Positions 20,501 to 29,567 of a stretch of DNA of 64,000 bases are shown in pieces. This DNA comes from CAVUCE01 sp963739985 (GTDB lineage: Bacteria > Bacteroidota > Ignavibacteria > Ignavibacteriales > Ignavibacteriaceae). The first letter of the stretch is position 1. The number at the start of each line of letters is the position of its first letter. The notes under the pieces were generated by a model. That model was not told the origin of the DNA. It did no database searches and saw nothing but the letters and a program-made list of their open reading frames with translations. Both the position numbers and the translations under genes were made by a program. Location: the NCBI GenBank assembly GCA_963739985.1, contig CAVUCE010000008.1, positions 248,001 to 312,000 on the forward strand, written 5' to 3'.

Positions 20501-21346
20501 TATCCCCTTTGTAAAACCTCCACCACCGTTTCTTGAAAATTGTTCAACTTTCTCTAAGGTTTTATTGTTTCTATTGTAAATTGTCAGTGATTTTTCACCG
20601 CCAATCCAAATTTTATTAAATTCGTCTTCATGAAGAACTAATAAAAAGTCACCAACTTTCTGTTTATCTAAATTGTTATATAACTGGAAATTATTAGCTT
20701 CTTTATTGTAAGAGAATACTCCGGCTCCATAATCAAGAGCTAAAATTTCCTGATCTGAAGTTTCAATAATTGAATGTATATATCCATTAAAAATTTCTTC
20801 ATTGTTCAAAATAAAAGGTATTTTTTTAGTCGTCATTTTTTCCGGATTAAGTAAATGTACGCCGTATGCATCTGTACCAACCCAGATATTATTATGTTTA
20901 TCTGCAAGGATTGTATAAATGATTGGTTGAACTAAATTTTGTCCCCTGTCAAACTTTACACGAATAAAGTTATCATTTTTTCTATCATATTTTACAAGCA
21001 CATTGTTACCGCCTATCCATAAATTACCGTTATTGTCTTCGCTTAATGCATAAATAGTATTGCCGGGCAGACTAGTGCTGTCTGATGGATTGTTTTTGTA
21101 CACTTTAAATTCATACCCATCGTACCTGCTTAATCCGTCATCAGTACCGAGCCAGAGAAAACCATACTTATCTTCAAGTATAGTATTTATGGTCGGGTTT
21201 GAAAGTCCCTGCGGGATTGATAAATTTTCAAACACAAAATTTCCTTGGGCAGAAACAGAAGGATGTAGAAAAATACAGAATAAAATAATATGAGATATTA
21301 AAAACAGTCTCCTATTTTTAATATTATAAAATAATTTTTTATTCAT
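17552..21346 (-). CDS. Transmembrane sensor phosphatase: beta-propeller, Y_Y_Y, SpoIIE-type PP2C
   Basis: 1264 aa, intact. Signal peptide at 1-34 (VSAQ). Reg_prop blades cover 37-510 and 685-845 with repeated WIGT/LWLGTDDGLSRYDGYEF motifs. An extra domain at about 512-680 interrupts the propeller. Y_Y_Y domain 885-960 (NLDPGKYTFRLKAANGDGIW), TM helix 969-985, coiled coil 1000-1040, and PP2C 1050-1264 with EVGGDYYDF, GDATGHGMRAG, LMSDGFPEL and PDDDVTFVVIK, the metal and catalytic aspartates of the SpoIIE/RsbU family. Periplasmic ligand binding should control cytoplasmic dephosphorylation of a phospho-STAS protein; the STAS/RsbW pair at 34690-35455 is the obvious partner (inference). It starts eight bases after the stop of the upstream receptor, so the two are translated from one mRNA. 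Confidence 0.92.
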   Translation of the reverse strand: MNKKLFYNIKNRRLFLISHIILFCIFLHPSVSAQGNFVFENLSIPQGLSNPTINTILEDKYGFLWLGTDDGLSRYDGYEFKVYKNNPSDSTSLPGNTIYALSEDNNGNLWIGGNNVLVKYDRKNDNFIRVKFDRGQNLVQPIIYTILADKHNNIWVGTDAYGVHLLNPEKMTTKKIPFILNNEEIFNGYIHSIIETSDQEILALDYGAGVFSYNKEANNFQLYNNLDKQKVGDFLLVLHEDEFNKIWIGGEKSLTIYNRNNKTLEKVEQFSRNGGGGFTKGIMNILKDKAGFLWLATLDDGLFRYNPVDNKFFHFAGNSNNKNSIKSAGILSLFQDSFGNIWIGTRLDGLYKVDPNKQPMNVIRIPDNLKTNSPADKITAIVKSEKYDNVAIGTAGLGVLWKNIENDTYKNFKFEKNSNSISSNNIFALTIDAENNLWIGTNAGLNQLNPISGKVNKYFGDRVPLYTGFFIKDLKFDKAGRLFVANTGGVDILYPGQNIIKPIPSISNRQFKHELQSDIINLANSSHPIASILKVGEQKLLEKEFEVSDSTKILIVGVGEGQSFLEQMFDYGWLEDSNKKIVWSMNKFSDSFHFEGGMKIRIMAHTLRLKKGKYKLKFQTDVGNSYGSFNVQAPKDSTMYGIQVIKINDKQFNYLTDRLHEENKNSAYMLLEDANSIALSKSYENILWIATTSQGLYKYNLSNGKFTQYNKNVDAVSDIVTNNDVYYVMEDSKGLVWFSSPNGLGRLDPKTEKIKFFTEKDGLPTNLISAIQEDNFGNLWISSAAGLTTLVRNDEGAKESFINIDIKDGLQGYSFSRATWKANNGELFFGGDNGVNYFLPGRTNQTKPKIVITDLKIADVSVFKDIKDSPLKKDLNDTKELTLDYSQNDISFQFAPIHYSRPERNLIAYKLDGFNKDWVYSKLHFASFTNLDPGKYTFRLKAANGDGIWSDEEKAIQIEVLPPYWRTTYAYIGYGVLFLGLVFGIDRVQRRRITTKERNASAIKEAELRAAAAEAQSKIIQAENARKTEELEEARQLQLSMLPKELPKFPHLDIAVYMKTATEVGGDYYDFNVSIDGTLTIVLGDATGHGMRAGTMVTSAKSLFNSYAENPDILFTFREMTRCIKKMQFQSLAMSMTMLKIKDNKLLMSAAGMPPVYIYRRENQIIEEHLLKGMPLGTMDSFPYELKELDLLKGDTMLLMSDGFPELQNDQNEIFGYKRARNSFEEVAEKEPESIVSYLKEEGSRWVNDKAPDDDVTFVVIKVN

Positions 21347-21354
21347 AATATGTT

Positions 21355-24300
21355 TTAGCCTTTTATTTTTATTACCACAAAAGTTACATCATCATCCGGT
21401 TCTTTATCATTCACCCATCGAGATCCTTCTTCTTTCAAATAATTAATAATTTCTTCCGGTTGTTTTTCTGCAACTGATTTAAAAGATTTGTTAACACGGT
21501 TATAATTATACTAGTTCTTCATTTTCATTTTTCAATTCAGGAAATCCATCGCTAAGCAATAGAATAGTATCTCCTGATGATAAATCAGTTTTTCTTATTT
21601 CATACGGAAATTTTTCATAGCTCCTAACGGCATTCCTTTTAACATTAGTTCTTCAACTTCGTTTGTATTTTTTCTGTAAATAAAAAGAGGCGGCATTCCG
21701 GCATTACAAATTTCAAGTGTTTTATTTCTTATTTTCAGCATCATAAACGCCATCATCAATCTTCCAAGTTCAATTTCTTTTAGCGCATCGCTGCTTTGAT
21801 TAAAAAATGTTTTCATGTCAAGCTTTGATCCTCCGGAAGAAAATAATGCTTTTGCCATTGAGACTATTGTCCCGGCTTTCATTCCGTGTCCCGTGGCATC
21901 GCCAATTGCGGCAGTTAGCGTTCCATCTAAGCCAACATTAAAATCATAATAATCTCCGCCGACTTCGGTAGCAGTTTTCATATAAACTGCAATTTCTAAA
22001 TTCTCTACTTTTGGTAATTCTTTAGGAAGCAATGATAATTGAAGCTGTCGCGCTTCTTCAAGTTCTTCTGTTTTCCTTTCATTCTCAGCTTGTATAACTC
22101 TTGACTGAGCTTCCGCAGCTTTTGTCTGAAGTTCAGCCGCTTCTGCTCTTAACTGGCTTTCTCTAATAGCAGTATTTTTCTTTTGTCTTTTTAATTCAAA
22201 TTTTCTAATTGAATATAAAAATCCGACGAACATAAATGCATAAAATGAATAAGCCCACCAGGTTTCCCAAAAAGGCGGAGAAATTGAAAATGCATAAGTA
22301 ACCTGGTTAGTCTTTGATCCGTCCTTGCTTATTGCAACAACCTTAAACTTATAATCACCGGGAGGGACATTTTGATATTCTGAAAATTGCAGATTACTTG
22401 CCTTCGACCAATCTAAATCGTAACCTTCTAACTTATGTTCGTAGATGGTGGATTTAGGATCTTTAAAGTTTAAAACTGTGTAATTAAATACAAAAGAGTT
22501 TTCAGAATAGGAATATGAAGATGGTATATCATAATAATATTGATTTGAATTAACTTTTATATAAGATAATCTGATTTTACCTTTGAAAGAATTCTCTCTA
22601 TCGATGTATAAACCCAGATGAGGATACCAAAATAAAATATTCCCATTGCGATCTTGAGACATTGCAGTTTGTCCGGTTAGAGAAGTGTTATCAATAAAGT
22701 ACGAATTAAAGTGTTCACCATTTATAATGAGTCCGCCTAGATTATGTAAAAAATATACATTCCCTTTTAAATCGGTAATAGGATCCCAGATGTTTGCTGT
22801 AGGAAGTCCATTTTTTGTTGTGTAAAAATTCAGATTTTGTCCGTCAAAAATTGCAAGTCCTTTCAGTCGTAACCTAATATACAGATAATTACCAGCCTGA
22901 ATATTAGTAATCGTTCCGGCTGAACTTGCTTCTTTAAGAATCCTAAAATCAGCATAATTATTAACGCTATCGGAAAGATCAGTAAACTTATTTCCATCAA
23001 AACTATAAAAACATCCCGGACTTAAAAAGTACATTTTGTCATGAATTGTTCCGACATATTTTAAATTTTTCTGAGGTACTTTCCAGCTTGAAGGGGGAAG
23101 TGACCATTTCCCCGAATTAAATATCATTAGGTTTGTTTTACTTCCCTCCAAATTGGAAATCGATTCTGAAAAGCTGCTAGCCAGTAAAAGATTTCCATTC
23201 GGTAAATCATATAGTTGGTGTGATTGATATTTTACTCTTTTTAAACTATCAGGAAGCGGGTTTGGAATTTCCACAACTTTATCCTTTACTACTTTACCTA
23301 AGAAAAAGTCTGACTTGGGTAAATCACCATAAGCCGGGTGTGCATAATTTTGCCACGTATATATTTCGCCGGATTTAGTTTCCAGAATGTTGCTAACATT
23401 ATAAGTTTTATTATCTCGTTTTGCGATAGGATCAATTCTAATAACCCATTGATCATTTTTCACTGATATTACTCTTGCTAAATCCAAACCTTTATCTGTT
23501 GGTAACCATATTCTTCCTCTTGAGTCTTCTGTTAAATTATATACTGAGTTGCTGCTTAAACCTTCATTTGTTGTAATTTTGTGAAGTTTTTTACCGTCCC
23601 AAACATTAATTCCTGAATGACCAATAGTAATATCCGGGGGCAAATCTGCATTTGAATAATAAATCCAGACAATCCCATTCTTATCGGAATACATGTAAGG
23701 ATATAAACATTCAATATCGGTTATTCCATCATTTTTATTCAGAAGAAAAGATTTGTTAGGAAAATACAAACTAAACCCAAGCGGATTTTGAATAAATGCT
23801 GCGTTCTTAATTGTAGTAATTGGAAAACCCTTAAAACTATCATACTTTTTCCATCCATTATCAAAGTAAAAATATTGTTCATTATATATGGAGATGGCGG
23901 TTTCTTCGAGAACACCTATTGATAGTAAATCAGGGAATATTTCATTGCCGGGAATGAGTTTTGCAAATGTATATTTAAAATCAAAAATATTTTTTTTATC
24001 GAAAATATTTTCCTTCGTCAGATTAGTAATATTTCCGATATCTTTATATAAATCAACTTTTTCCCATCTATTATTTACTAATTTAAAAAGAATATTAGCC
24101 CCTTTTGAATAAATTTTACCGTTAAGGTCTGCAATAGTAGCATACATATGCTTATCTTTTTCAAGATATAGAACAGAGGTTACCCTGGTATTTCCAACAA
24201 GATATTTTTGGAGCCCCGGGTATGAGTGAAAATCTTTTCCATCATACATTAATACTCCTGTTGTACCGACGTTTAATTTGGAATTGGTTCCTGAGCCAAT

Positions 24301-25065
24301 AAACGGTATCCATGTATTTCTCTTATCGTCAACAACTGGAGTAACTTTATTGTAAAGATATACCGATCCGCAAAAATTTACTCCTTTTGATTTATCGATT
24401 TTTTGAAATTGTCCATCCTTATAAAGAGCACAGTAAGCTTCATCATCTGTATTAGTATTTTTGCCATCAGAGAAAAAGAGCAAATCCCCATAAGGGGTCT
24501 CAAACATATCGGTAGCATTATGTAGTGGAAATTTTGCAGAGTCAAACAGGGTAAATTTTCCATTTTCAAAGAGTGTTAAACTGCCGTTATAAGCAGCATC
24601 AACATAAATTGTTGATGTTCCAATCCAGATTCTGTTTTTACTGTCTTTCTTAATAAAAGAAACGTTTCTTCCCGGCAAACCGGAAGTTTGGTAACCGTCT
24701 TTTTTTGTAAATAATTTGAATTTATTGTCCTTAAGAATTATGAATTTATCGGGAGAGGCAAAATACATTGTATTTGAAACCGAATCATAATAGTTAAATT
24801 GCATATCCGACAGTCCGTATTCTTTGCCGGGTTCCTGAAATTCATTTCCGTTAAACCGAACCGTTCCTTCCAAACCGGATATCCAAACATATCCGTCGGT
24901 AGTTTGTGAAACACTGGCAATTTTACTTACCGGCAAACCTTCTTTTACAGTGTAAGTAATTACATCGGCATTTGCTTCAGATTTGTATCTCTGTTGAGCT
25001 AAACTGAAGTTAATAATAAAAATAGAAAATACAATTGTCTGAATTAGAACGATTATTTTTTTCAT
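21355..25065 (-). pseudogene. Propeller-Y_Y_Y-TM-SpoIIE PP2C receptor with two compensating frame changes
   Basis: The frame from the ATG at 25065 breaks at 21605-21607, where the coding strand reads TTCCGTATG and the adjacent paralogue (25092-28388) has TTCCCGTATG: one C missing. It breaks again at 21510-21513, where GAACTAGTAT replaces GAGCAGTAT: one T added. The second change restores the original frame, which ends VVIKIKG-stop at 21355. Corrected length is about 1236 aa: signal peptide, propeller, Y_Y_Y about 870-930, TM 934-956, coiled coil, PP2C from about 1023. Read literally, the product ends GMPLGAMKNFRMK and lacks the LLSDGFPEL and PDDDVTF motifs, so it would have no phosphatase activity. 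Its PP2C half is almost identical to that of the neighbour. Confidence 0.82.
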
Positions 25066-25091
25066 GTTTTGTTTTTATAATGAATACATTT

Positions 25092-28000
25092 TTATTTTAT
25101 TTTTATAACTACAAACGTTACATCATCATCAGGTTCTTTATCTTTCACCCATCGAGATCCTTCTTCTTTCAAATAATTAATAATTTCTTCCGGTTGTTTT
25201 TCTGCAACTGATTCAAAAGATTTATTAACGCGGCTATAATTATACTGCTCACCGGTTTCATTTTTCAATTCAGGAAAACCATCGCTTAACAATAGTAGAG
25301 TATCACCTGATGAAATTTCAGTTTCTCTTATTTCATACGGGAAATTTTTCATAGCTCCTAACGGCATTCCTTTTAACATTAGTTCTTCAACTTCGTTTGT
25401 ATTTTTTCTGTAAATAAACAGAGGCGGCATCCCGGCATTACAAATTTCAAGAGAATTGTTTTTAATTTTAATCATCATGAACGCCATCATTAATCTTCCA
25501 AGTTCGATACCTTTTAATGTAGCGCTGCTTTGAACAAAAAATGTTTTCATATCCAGCCTGGAACCATTGGAATCAAACAAGGCTTTTGCCATCGAGACAA
25601 TTGTTCCAGCTTTCATTCCATGCCCGGTTGCGTCACCAATAGCTACAGTCAGAGTTCCATCTAAACCAACATTAAAATCATAATAATCTCCGCCTACCTC
25701 TGTAGCTGTTTTCATGTAAACTGCAATATCAAGATGAGGAAGATTGGGAAGTTTTTTCGGCAGCATTGATAACTGAAGCTGGCGCGCTTCTTCAAGCTCC
25801 TGCGTTTTTCGTTTGTTTTCAAGTTGAAGGAGTCTTTTATTTTCTTTTTCTTTTCTTCTATCGAGTTCAAATTTTCTCGCTCCGCCAAGGATACCAACAA
25901 ATCCCAAAAAATAAAAAATGTATGCCCACCAGGTTTGCCACCACGGGGGAAGAATAGTAACGTTCATGGAAGCATACTTTTCACTCCAGACACCATCACT
26001 GTTTGCAGCTTTAACCTTAAATTCATAATCTCCCGGCGCCAGATTTGTATACCTTGCTGATCTTTGATGAGTAATCGGCTGCCAGTTCTGATCGTATGGC
26101 TCAAGCTTATATTGGTAAGTGTTCCGTTTGGGATGAGTAAAATGAATTCCTACGTATTCAAATATTAATTCGTTCTGGGAATGATTGAGTTTTAAAGAAT
26201 TATTTTTTTGATTTTTCCAATGACTTGATGAAGATTCGGAATTATTCTCAGTATTAAAAATATTTACGCCTATTACTAACACTTTGGGCGGACGCGTATT
26301 ATGTTTTATTTTATCCGGATCGAATACAGTGATTCCATCGAAGCTGCCAAATAATAATAATCCTCTTTTTGTTTTGAAGAATGAATTACCGGTTTCATAA
26401 AGATCGGATTGTGCGCCGTCTAATTCATCATAATTTAGAAATGTTTCGTCCCGGGGATTAAATCGAACTAACCCGGCAGAAGTTCCAACCCATAGATAAT
26501 TTTCATCATCACTTAAAATTCCTCCTATTAAATTGCTAGGCAGACCTTTGTCTTTTGTGTAATGCTTAATAGTATTGTTTGTGAGATCAAGTTTATAGAG
26601 ACCATTGTTTGTCCCCGCCCATAAGTTGCCGTTGGCATCTTCATGAATGGAGCTAACGGACGTCCCCAATAAATAATGCTTATATGTCCCGGAAGATTCA
26701 TTTAATAATAAATTTAATCCGTCGGAGGTTCCAACCCATAAATCTCCTTTATTTGACTTGAAAAGAGTAAACACCTGGTTATTAGATAAACTTGTACTAT
26801 CAAAAGCCTTGAAACCGAAATATTCTATGACTGAAGTCTCCTTATTAAATTTAAAAACACCTTGATCCCACGCGGCAATCCAAAGATTTTCATCATCAGC
26901 CTCTATTATAGATTCAATGTCGTTTCGGAAATCATAAAGTTTATTCTCATAATTTACTTGTATATGAGGGGTTATTATTCCGTTTTTAGGATCTATCTTA
27001 TCAATACCACTGAATGTGCCAATCCAAATAATTCCTTCTTTGTCTTCATAAATTGCATCGATGTCAGGTCCGCTCAATTTGTTTTTCGAACCCGGCGCAA
27101 GGTCTGAATTATATTCTACAATTAATTTTTTCTGCGGATCATACTCAAGCAGCAACCCATCTATTGTTCCAATCCATAGTGTTCCATTCTTACTTTCATA
27201 TACTGCACGGATATGTTTATCGTTTAATGTATTTAGAAGTTCGAGTTGATTTCCTTCCGGTTTGAATAAAGATTTGGAGGGCACAACTTTCATCAATCCA
27301 CGCGAAATTGTACCAAGCCAAATATTATTCTGATTATCCTCAAAAATTGTAGTTACATAATCATCGCTTAAACTTGATTCATCTATAGGATCGTTTATGA
27401 AAGTATTAAACCTTGTAAAATTGTTGTCATAAACTTTTAAACCTCCATTTGATGTTCCAATCCAGAAGCTTCCGTCCTTAGTTTGTTTGATTATTGAGAC
27501 TGCACCACGTTGCCCGAATACTGGGCCTCTACTTTCCGGAGCCTTCAAATTTTGAAAGTCGGCAGAATTTCCCGGTAGCCTAATTATTGAATTAGTTGAG
27601 TAGTTATATGTATGAAATCCGTTGAGATTTGTTCCAATAAATAGTGTACCATTTTTATCTTCATAAATAGAATTAATATGATTGGACAATATGCTATTTT
27701 CATTATTGTCTTCACTTTTAAATCTCCGGAATTCTTTGGTTAACGGATTATATTTCACAAGTCCGCTATCTAAAGTGCCTATCCATAAATTTCCTCTTGA
27801 ATCTTCATTGATTGCGGTTATATAATTATTAACCAATGAAGAGAATTCTGATTTTTTATCGGTATAATGTAAATACTTTCCTGTTTCCGGATTAAAGAGA
27901 TCTAATCCCCTCACTGAACCTACCCAAATATTTCCGGATTTATCTTCAAATAATTTTGTAAGAGCCCAGGGAAATAAATAACTTGTGTCACTATTTTCTG

Positions 28001-28388
28001 GTATGTAATTAATGAAGGTTTCTGTTTTCGGATTCCATTGACTTATTCCCCCGTTTGGCGCCCCGAAAGAGGCAAGCCAAAATCTATTTTTGCTATCTAT
28101 CAATAATGAAGTAACATTATTTGTCCTTAATGAGTTACTATCAAGCGGATCGTAACGGAAAACCTTAAATTCATAACCATCGAATCTATTCAATCCCTCT
28201 GAAGTAGCAATCCATATATAACCATCTTTAGTTTGAGCAATTGCATTTATATTCCAGTTAGTTGAAAGTCCATCGGAAGTGGTATATCTGTGAAATTCGA
28301 TATTATCCATTTGAGCATATATACTAAACGTATATATGAGTACTGCAATTAAAATTAAAATAGATTTCTTCATTGGATATAATATCAA
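25092..28388 (-). CDS. Transmembrane sensor phosphatase: beta-propeller, Y_Y_Y, SpoIIE-type PP2C
   Basis: 1098 aa, intact. An N-terminal signal helix is followed by FHRYTTSDGLSTNWNINAIA, then a full Reg_prop propeller (blades with LWVGTSDGLNLL, IWIGTFSGIDKI) to about 690. Y_Y_Y domain 755-812 (NLAPGDYEFKVKAANSDGVW), TM helix 814-836 (WWAYIFYFLGFVGILGG), short coiled coil, PP2C 885-1098 with EVGGDYYDF, GDATGHGMKAG, LLSDGFPEL and PDDDVTFVVIK all present. Start: ATG at 28388, or the ATG five codons later (MKKSILILIA), which gives a more usual signal peptide. Fourth cistron of the operon; 19 bases follow the receiver-PP2C gene and 26 bases precede the next receptor. Expected to dephosphorylate a STAS protein on ligand binding (inference from the RsbU/RsbP family). 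Confidence 0.93.
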   Translation of the reverse strand: MILYPMKKSILILIAVLIYTFSIYAQMDNIEFHRYTTSDGLSTNWNINAIAQTKDGYIWIATSEGLNRFDGYEFKVFRYDPLDSNSLRTNNVTSLLIDSKNRFWLASFGAPNGGISQWNPKTETFINYIPENSDTSYLFPWALTKLFEDKSGNIWVGSVRGLDLFNPETGKYLHYTDKKSEFSSLVNNYITAINEDSRGNLWIGTLDSGLVKYNPLTKEFRRFKSEDNNENSILSNHINSIYEDKNGTLFIGTNLNGFHTYNYSTNSIIRLPGNSADFQNLKAPESRGPVFGQRGAVSIIKQTKDGSFWIGTSNGGLKVYDNNFTRFNTFINDPIDESSLSDDYVTTIFEDNQNNIWLGTISRGLMKVVPSKSLFKPEGNQLELLNTLNDKHIRAVYESKNGTLWIGTIDGLLLEYDPQKKLIVEYNSDLAPGSKNKLSGPDIDAIYEDKEGIIWIGTFSGIDKIDPKNGIITPHIQVNYENKLYDFRNDIESIIEADDENLWIAAWDQGVFKFNKETSVIEYFGFKAFDSTSLSNNQVFTLFKSNKGDLWVGTSDGLNLLLNESSGTYKHYLLGTSVSSIHEDANGNLWAGTNNGLYKLDLTNNTIKHYTKDKGLPSNLIGGILSDDENYLWVGTSAGLVRFNPRDETFLNYDELDGAQSDLYETGNSFFKTKRGLLLFGSFDGITVFDPDKIKHNTRPPKVLVIGVNIFNTENNSESSSSHWKNQKNNSLKLNHSQNELIFEYVGIHFTHPKRNTYQYKLEPYDQNWQPITHQRSARYTNLAPGDYEFKVKAANSDGVWSEKYASMNVTILPPWWQTWWAYIFYFLGFVGILGGARKFELDRRKEKENKRLLQLENKRKTQELEEARQLQLSMLPKKLPNLPHLDIAVYMKTATEVGGDYYDFNVGLDGTLTVAIGDATGHGMKAGTIVSMAKALFDSNGSRLDMKTFFVQSSATLKGIELGRLMMAFMMIKIKNNSLEICNAGMPPLFIYRKNTNEVEELMLKGMPLGAMKNFPYEIRETEISSGDTLLLLSDGFPELKNETGEQYNYSRVNKSFESVAEKQPEEIINYLKEEGSRWVKDKEPDDDVTFVVIKIK

Positions 28389-28407
28389 TCTTTTTTTTAT
28401 AAAAAAG

Positions 28408-29550
28408 TTATTTCACCTTTATCACCACAAAGGTAACATCATCATCAGGCTCAGCATCGATTGTCCAGCCTGAACCTTCATCTTTCAGTTTCTCAATTAC
28501 ATCCTGAGGCGGTAGGTTCCCAATTTCTAAAAATAATTTTTTAAGCCTATCATAACCCAACTGCTCGTTCGATTCATTTAATAATTCAGGAAATCCATCC
28601 GAAGTCAATAGTATTGTATCGCCGGTATTTATTATAGTTTCTCTTACTTCGTAAGGGAAGTTTTCTAATGTACCTAGAGGCATGCCCTGAAATTCAAATT
28701 CATCAATTATTTCTTCTTTTTTTCTATAAATATATATTGGAGGCATTCCGGCTGAGGACATGACTAATTTATCGTTATTAAATTTGAGCATCGCCAGGCA
28801 CATCGATAAATTCTGGAAATTCATTTGCTTAATACTGCGAGCCATATCTTTGAATATATTAATTATATTATTGTTCTTTGAATAACTATTAAAAAGAGTC
28901 TTTGCCGCAGTCACCATCATACCGGCTTTTAATCCGTGTCCTGTTGCATCACCGATAACCGTGGTAAAAGTTCCGTCTTCAGCCGAATGGAAATCATAAT
29001 AGTCACCGCCAACTTCGGTTGCAGTTTTCATATAAACTGCGATGTCTAAATTTGATAATACAGGAAGTTTTTTAGGCAGCATAGAAAGTTGCAGCTCACG
29101 TGCATCCTGGAGTTCTTTTTGCACAACTAGAAGTGCATCCCTAGCTTGAAATGCTTTCTTCACGGTTTCTAAATTGTCAAGCGCTTTTTTGATTGTTATT
29201 TCCAGATCATTTAAATCGATAGGTTTTACTACAAAGTCAAACGCACCTCCGTTCATGGCGGTTCTTATATTTACTATATCTCCGTAAGCAGATATAAAGA
29301 CAGAACGAAGCAGAGGATTATTTAATTCCTGCATTTTTTTTAAAAGCGTTAAACCATCCATTTCAGGCATGTTAATATCGGTAAGAACAAGCTCAATATT
29401 TTTATCTTCGTTTAATTTCTCTAATGCTTTTATGCCGTTGCTGGCGAAGAAGAAACTATATTTATCTTCTTTAATCTCTCTTCTAAATTTTTGTTTAATA
29501 AGATGCTCGAGATCAGGTTCATCATCAACAACTAAAATTTTTGGTATCAT
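28408..29550 (-). CDS. Response regulator with SpoIIE-type PP2C output (RsbU/RssB-like)
   Basis: 380 aa, soluble. Receiver domain 1-125: acidic pair D9-D10, phosphoacceptor D58 in TDINMPEMDG, switch residues (FISAYG) and KPID lysine. A coiled linker (QARDALLVVQKELQDARELQLSMLPK) leads to PP2C 165-380 with EVGGDYYDF, GDATGHGLKAG, LTSDGFPEL and PDDDVTFVVIK. Phosphorylation by a histidine kinase would switch the phosphatase; the kinase encoded 17 bases upstream is the likely partner. This gene ties the two-component signal to the same STAS target as the four membrane receptors, so it is the cytoplasmic branch of the circuit (inference). All key residues are present. Confidence 0.94.
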   Translation of the reverse strand: MIPKILVVDDEPDLEHLIKQKFRREIKEDKYSFFFASNGIKALEKLNEDKNIELVLTDINMPEMDGLTLLKKMQELNNPLLRSVFISAYGDIVNIRTAMNGGAFDFVVKPIDLNDLEITIKKALDNLETVKKAFQARDALLVVQKELQDARELQLSMLPKKLPVLSNLDIAVYMKTATEVGGDYYDFHSAEDGTFTTVIGDATGHGLKAGMMVTAAKTLFNSYSKNNNIINIFKDMARSIKQMNFQNLSMCLAMLKFNNDKLVMSSAGMPPIYIYRKKEEIIDEFEFQGMPLGTLENFPYEVRETIINTGDTILLTSDGFPELLNESNEQLGYDRLKKLFLEIGNLPPQDVIEKLKDEGSGWTIDAEPDDDVTFVVIKVK

Positions 29551-29567
29551 GCTTCTCCTATTGAAGT

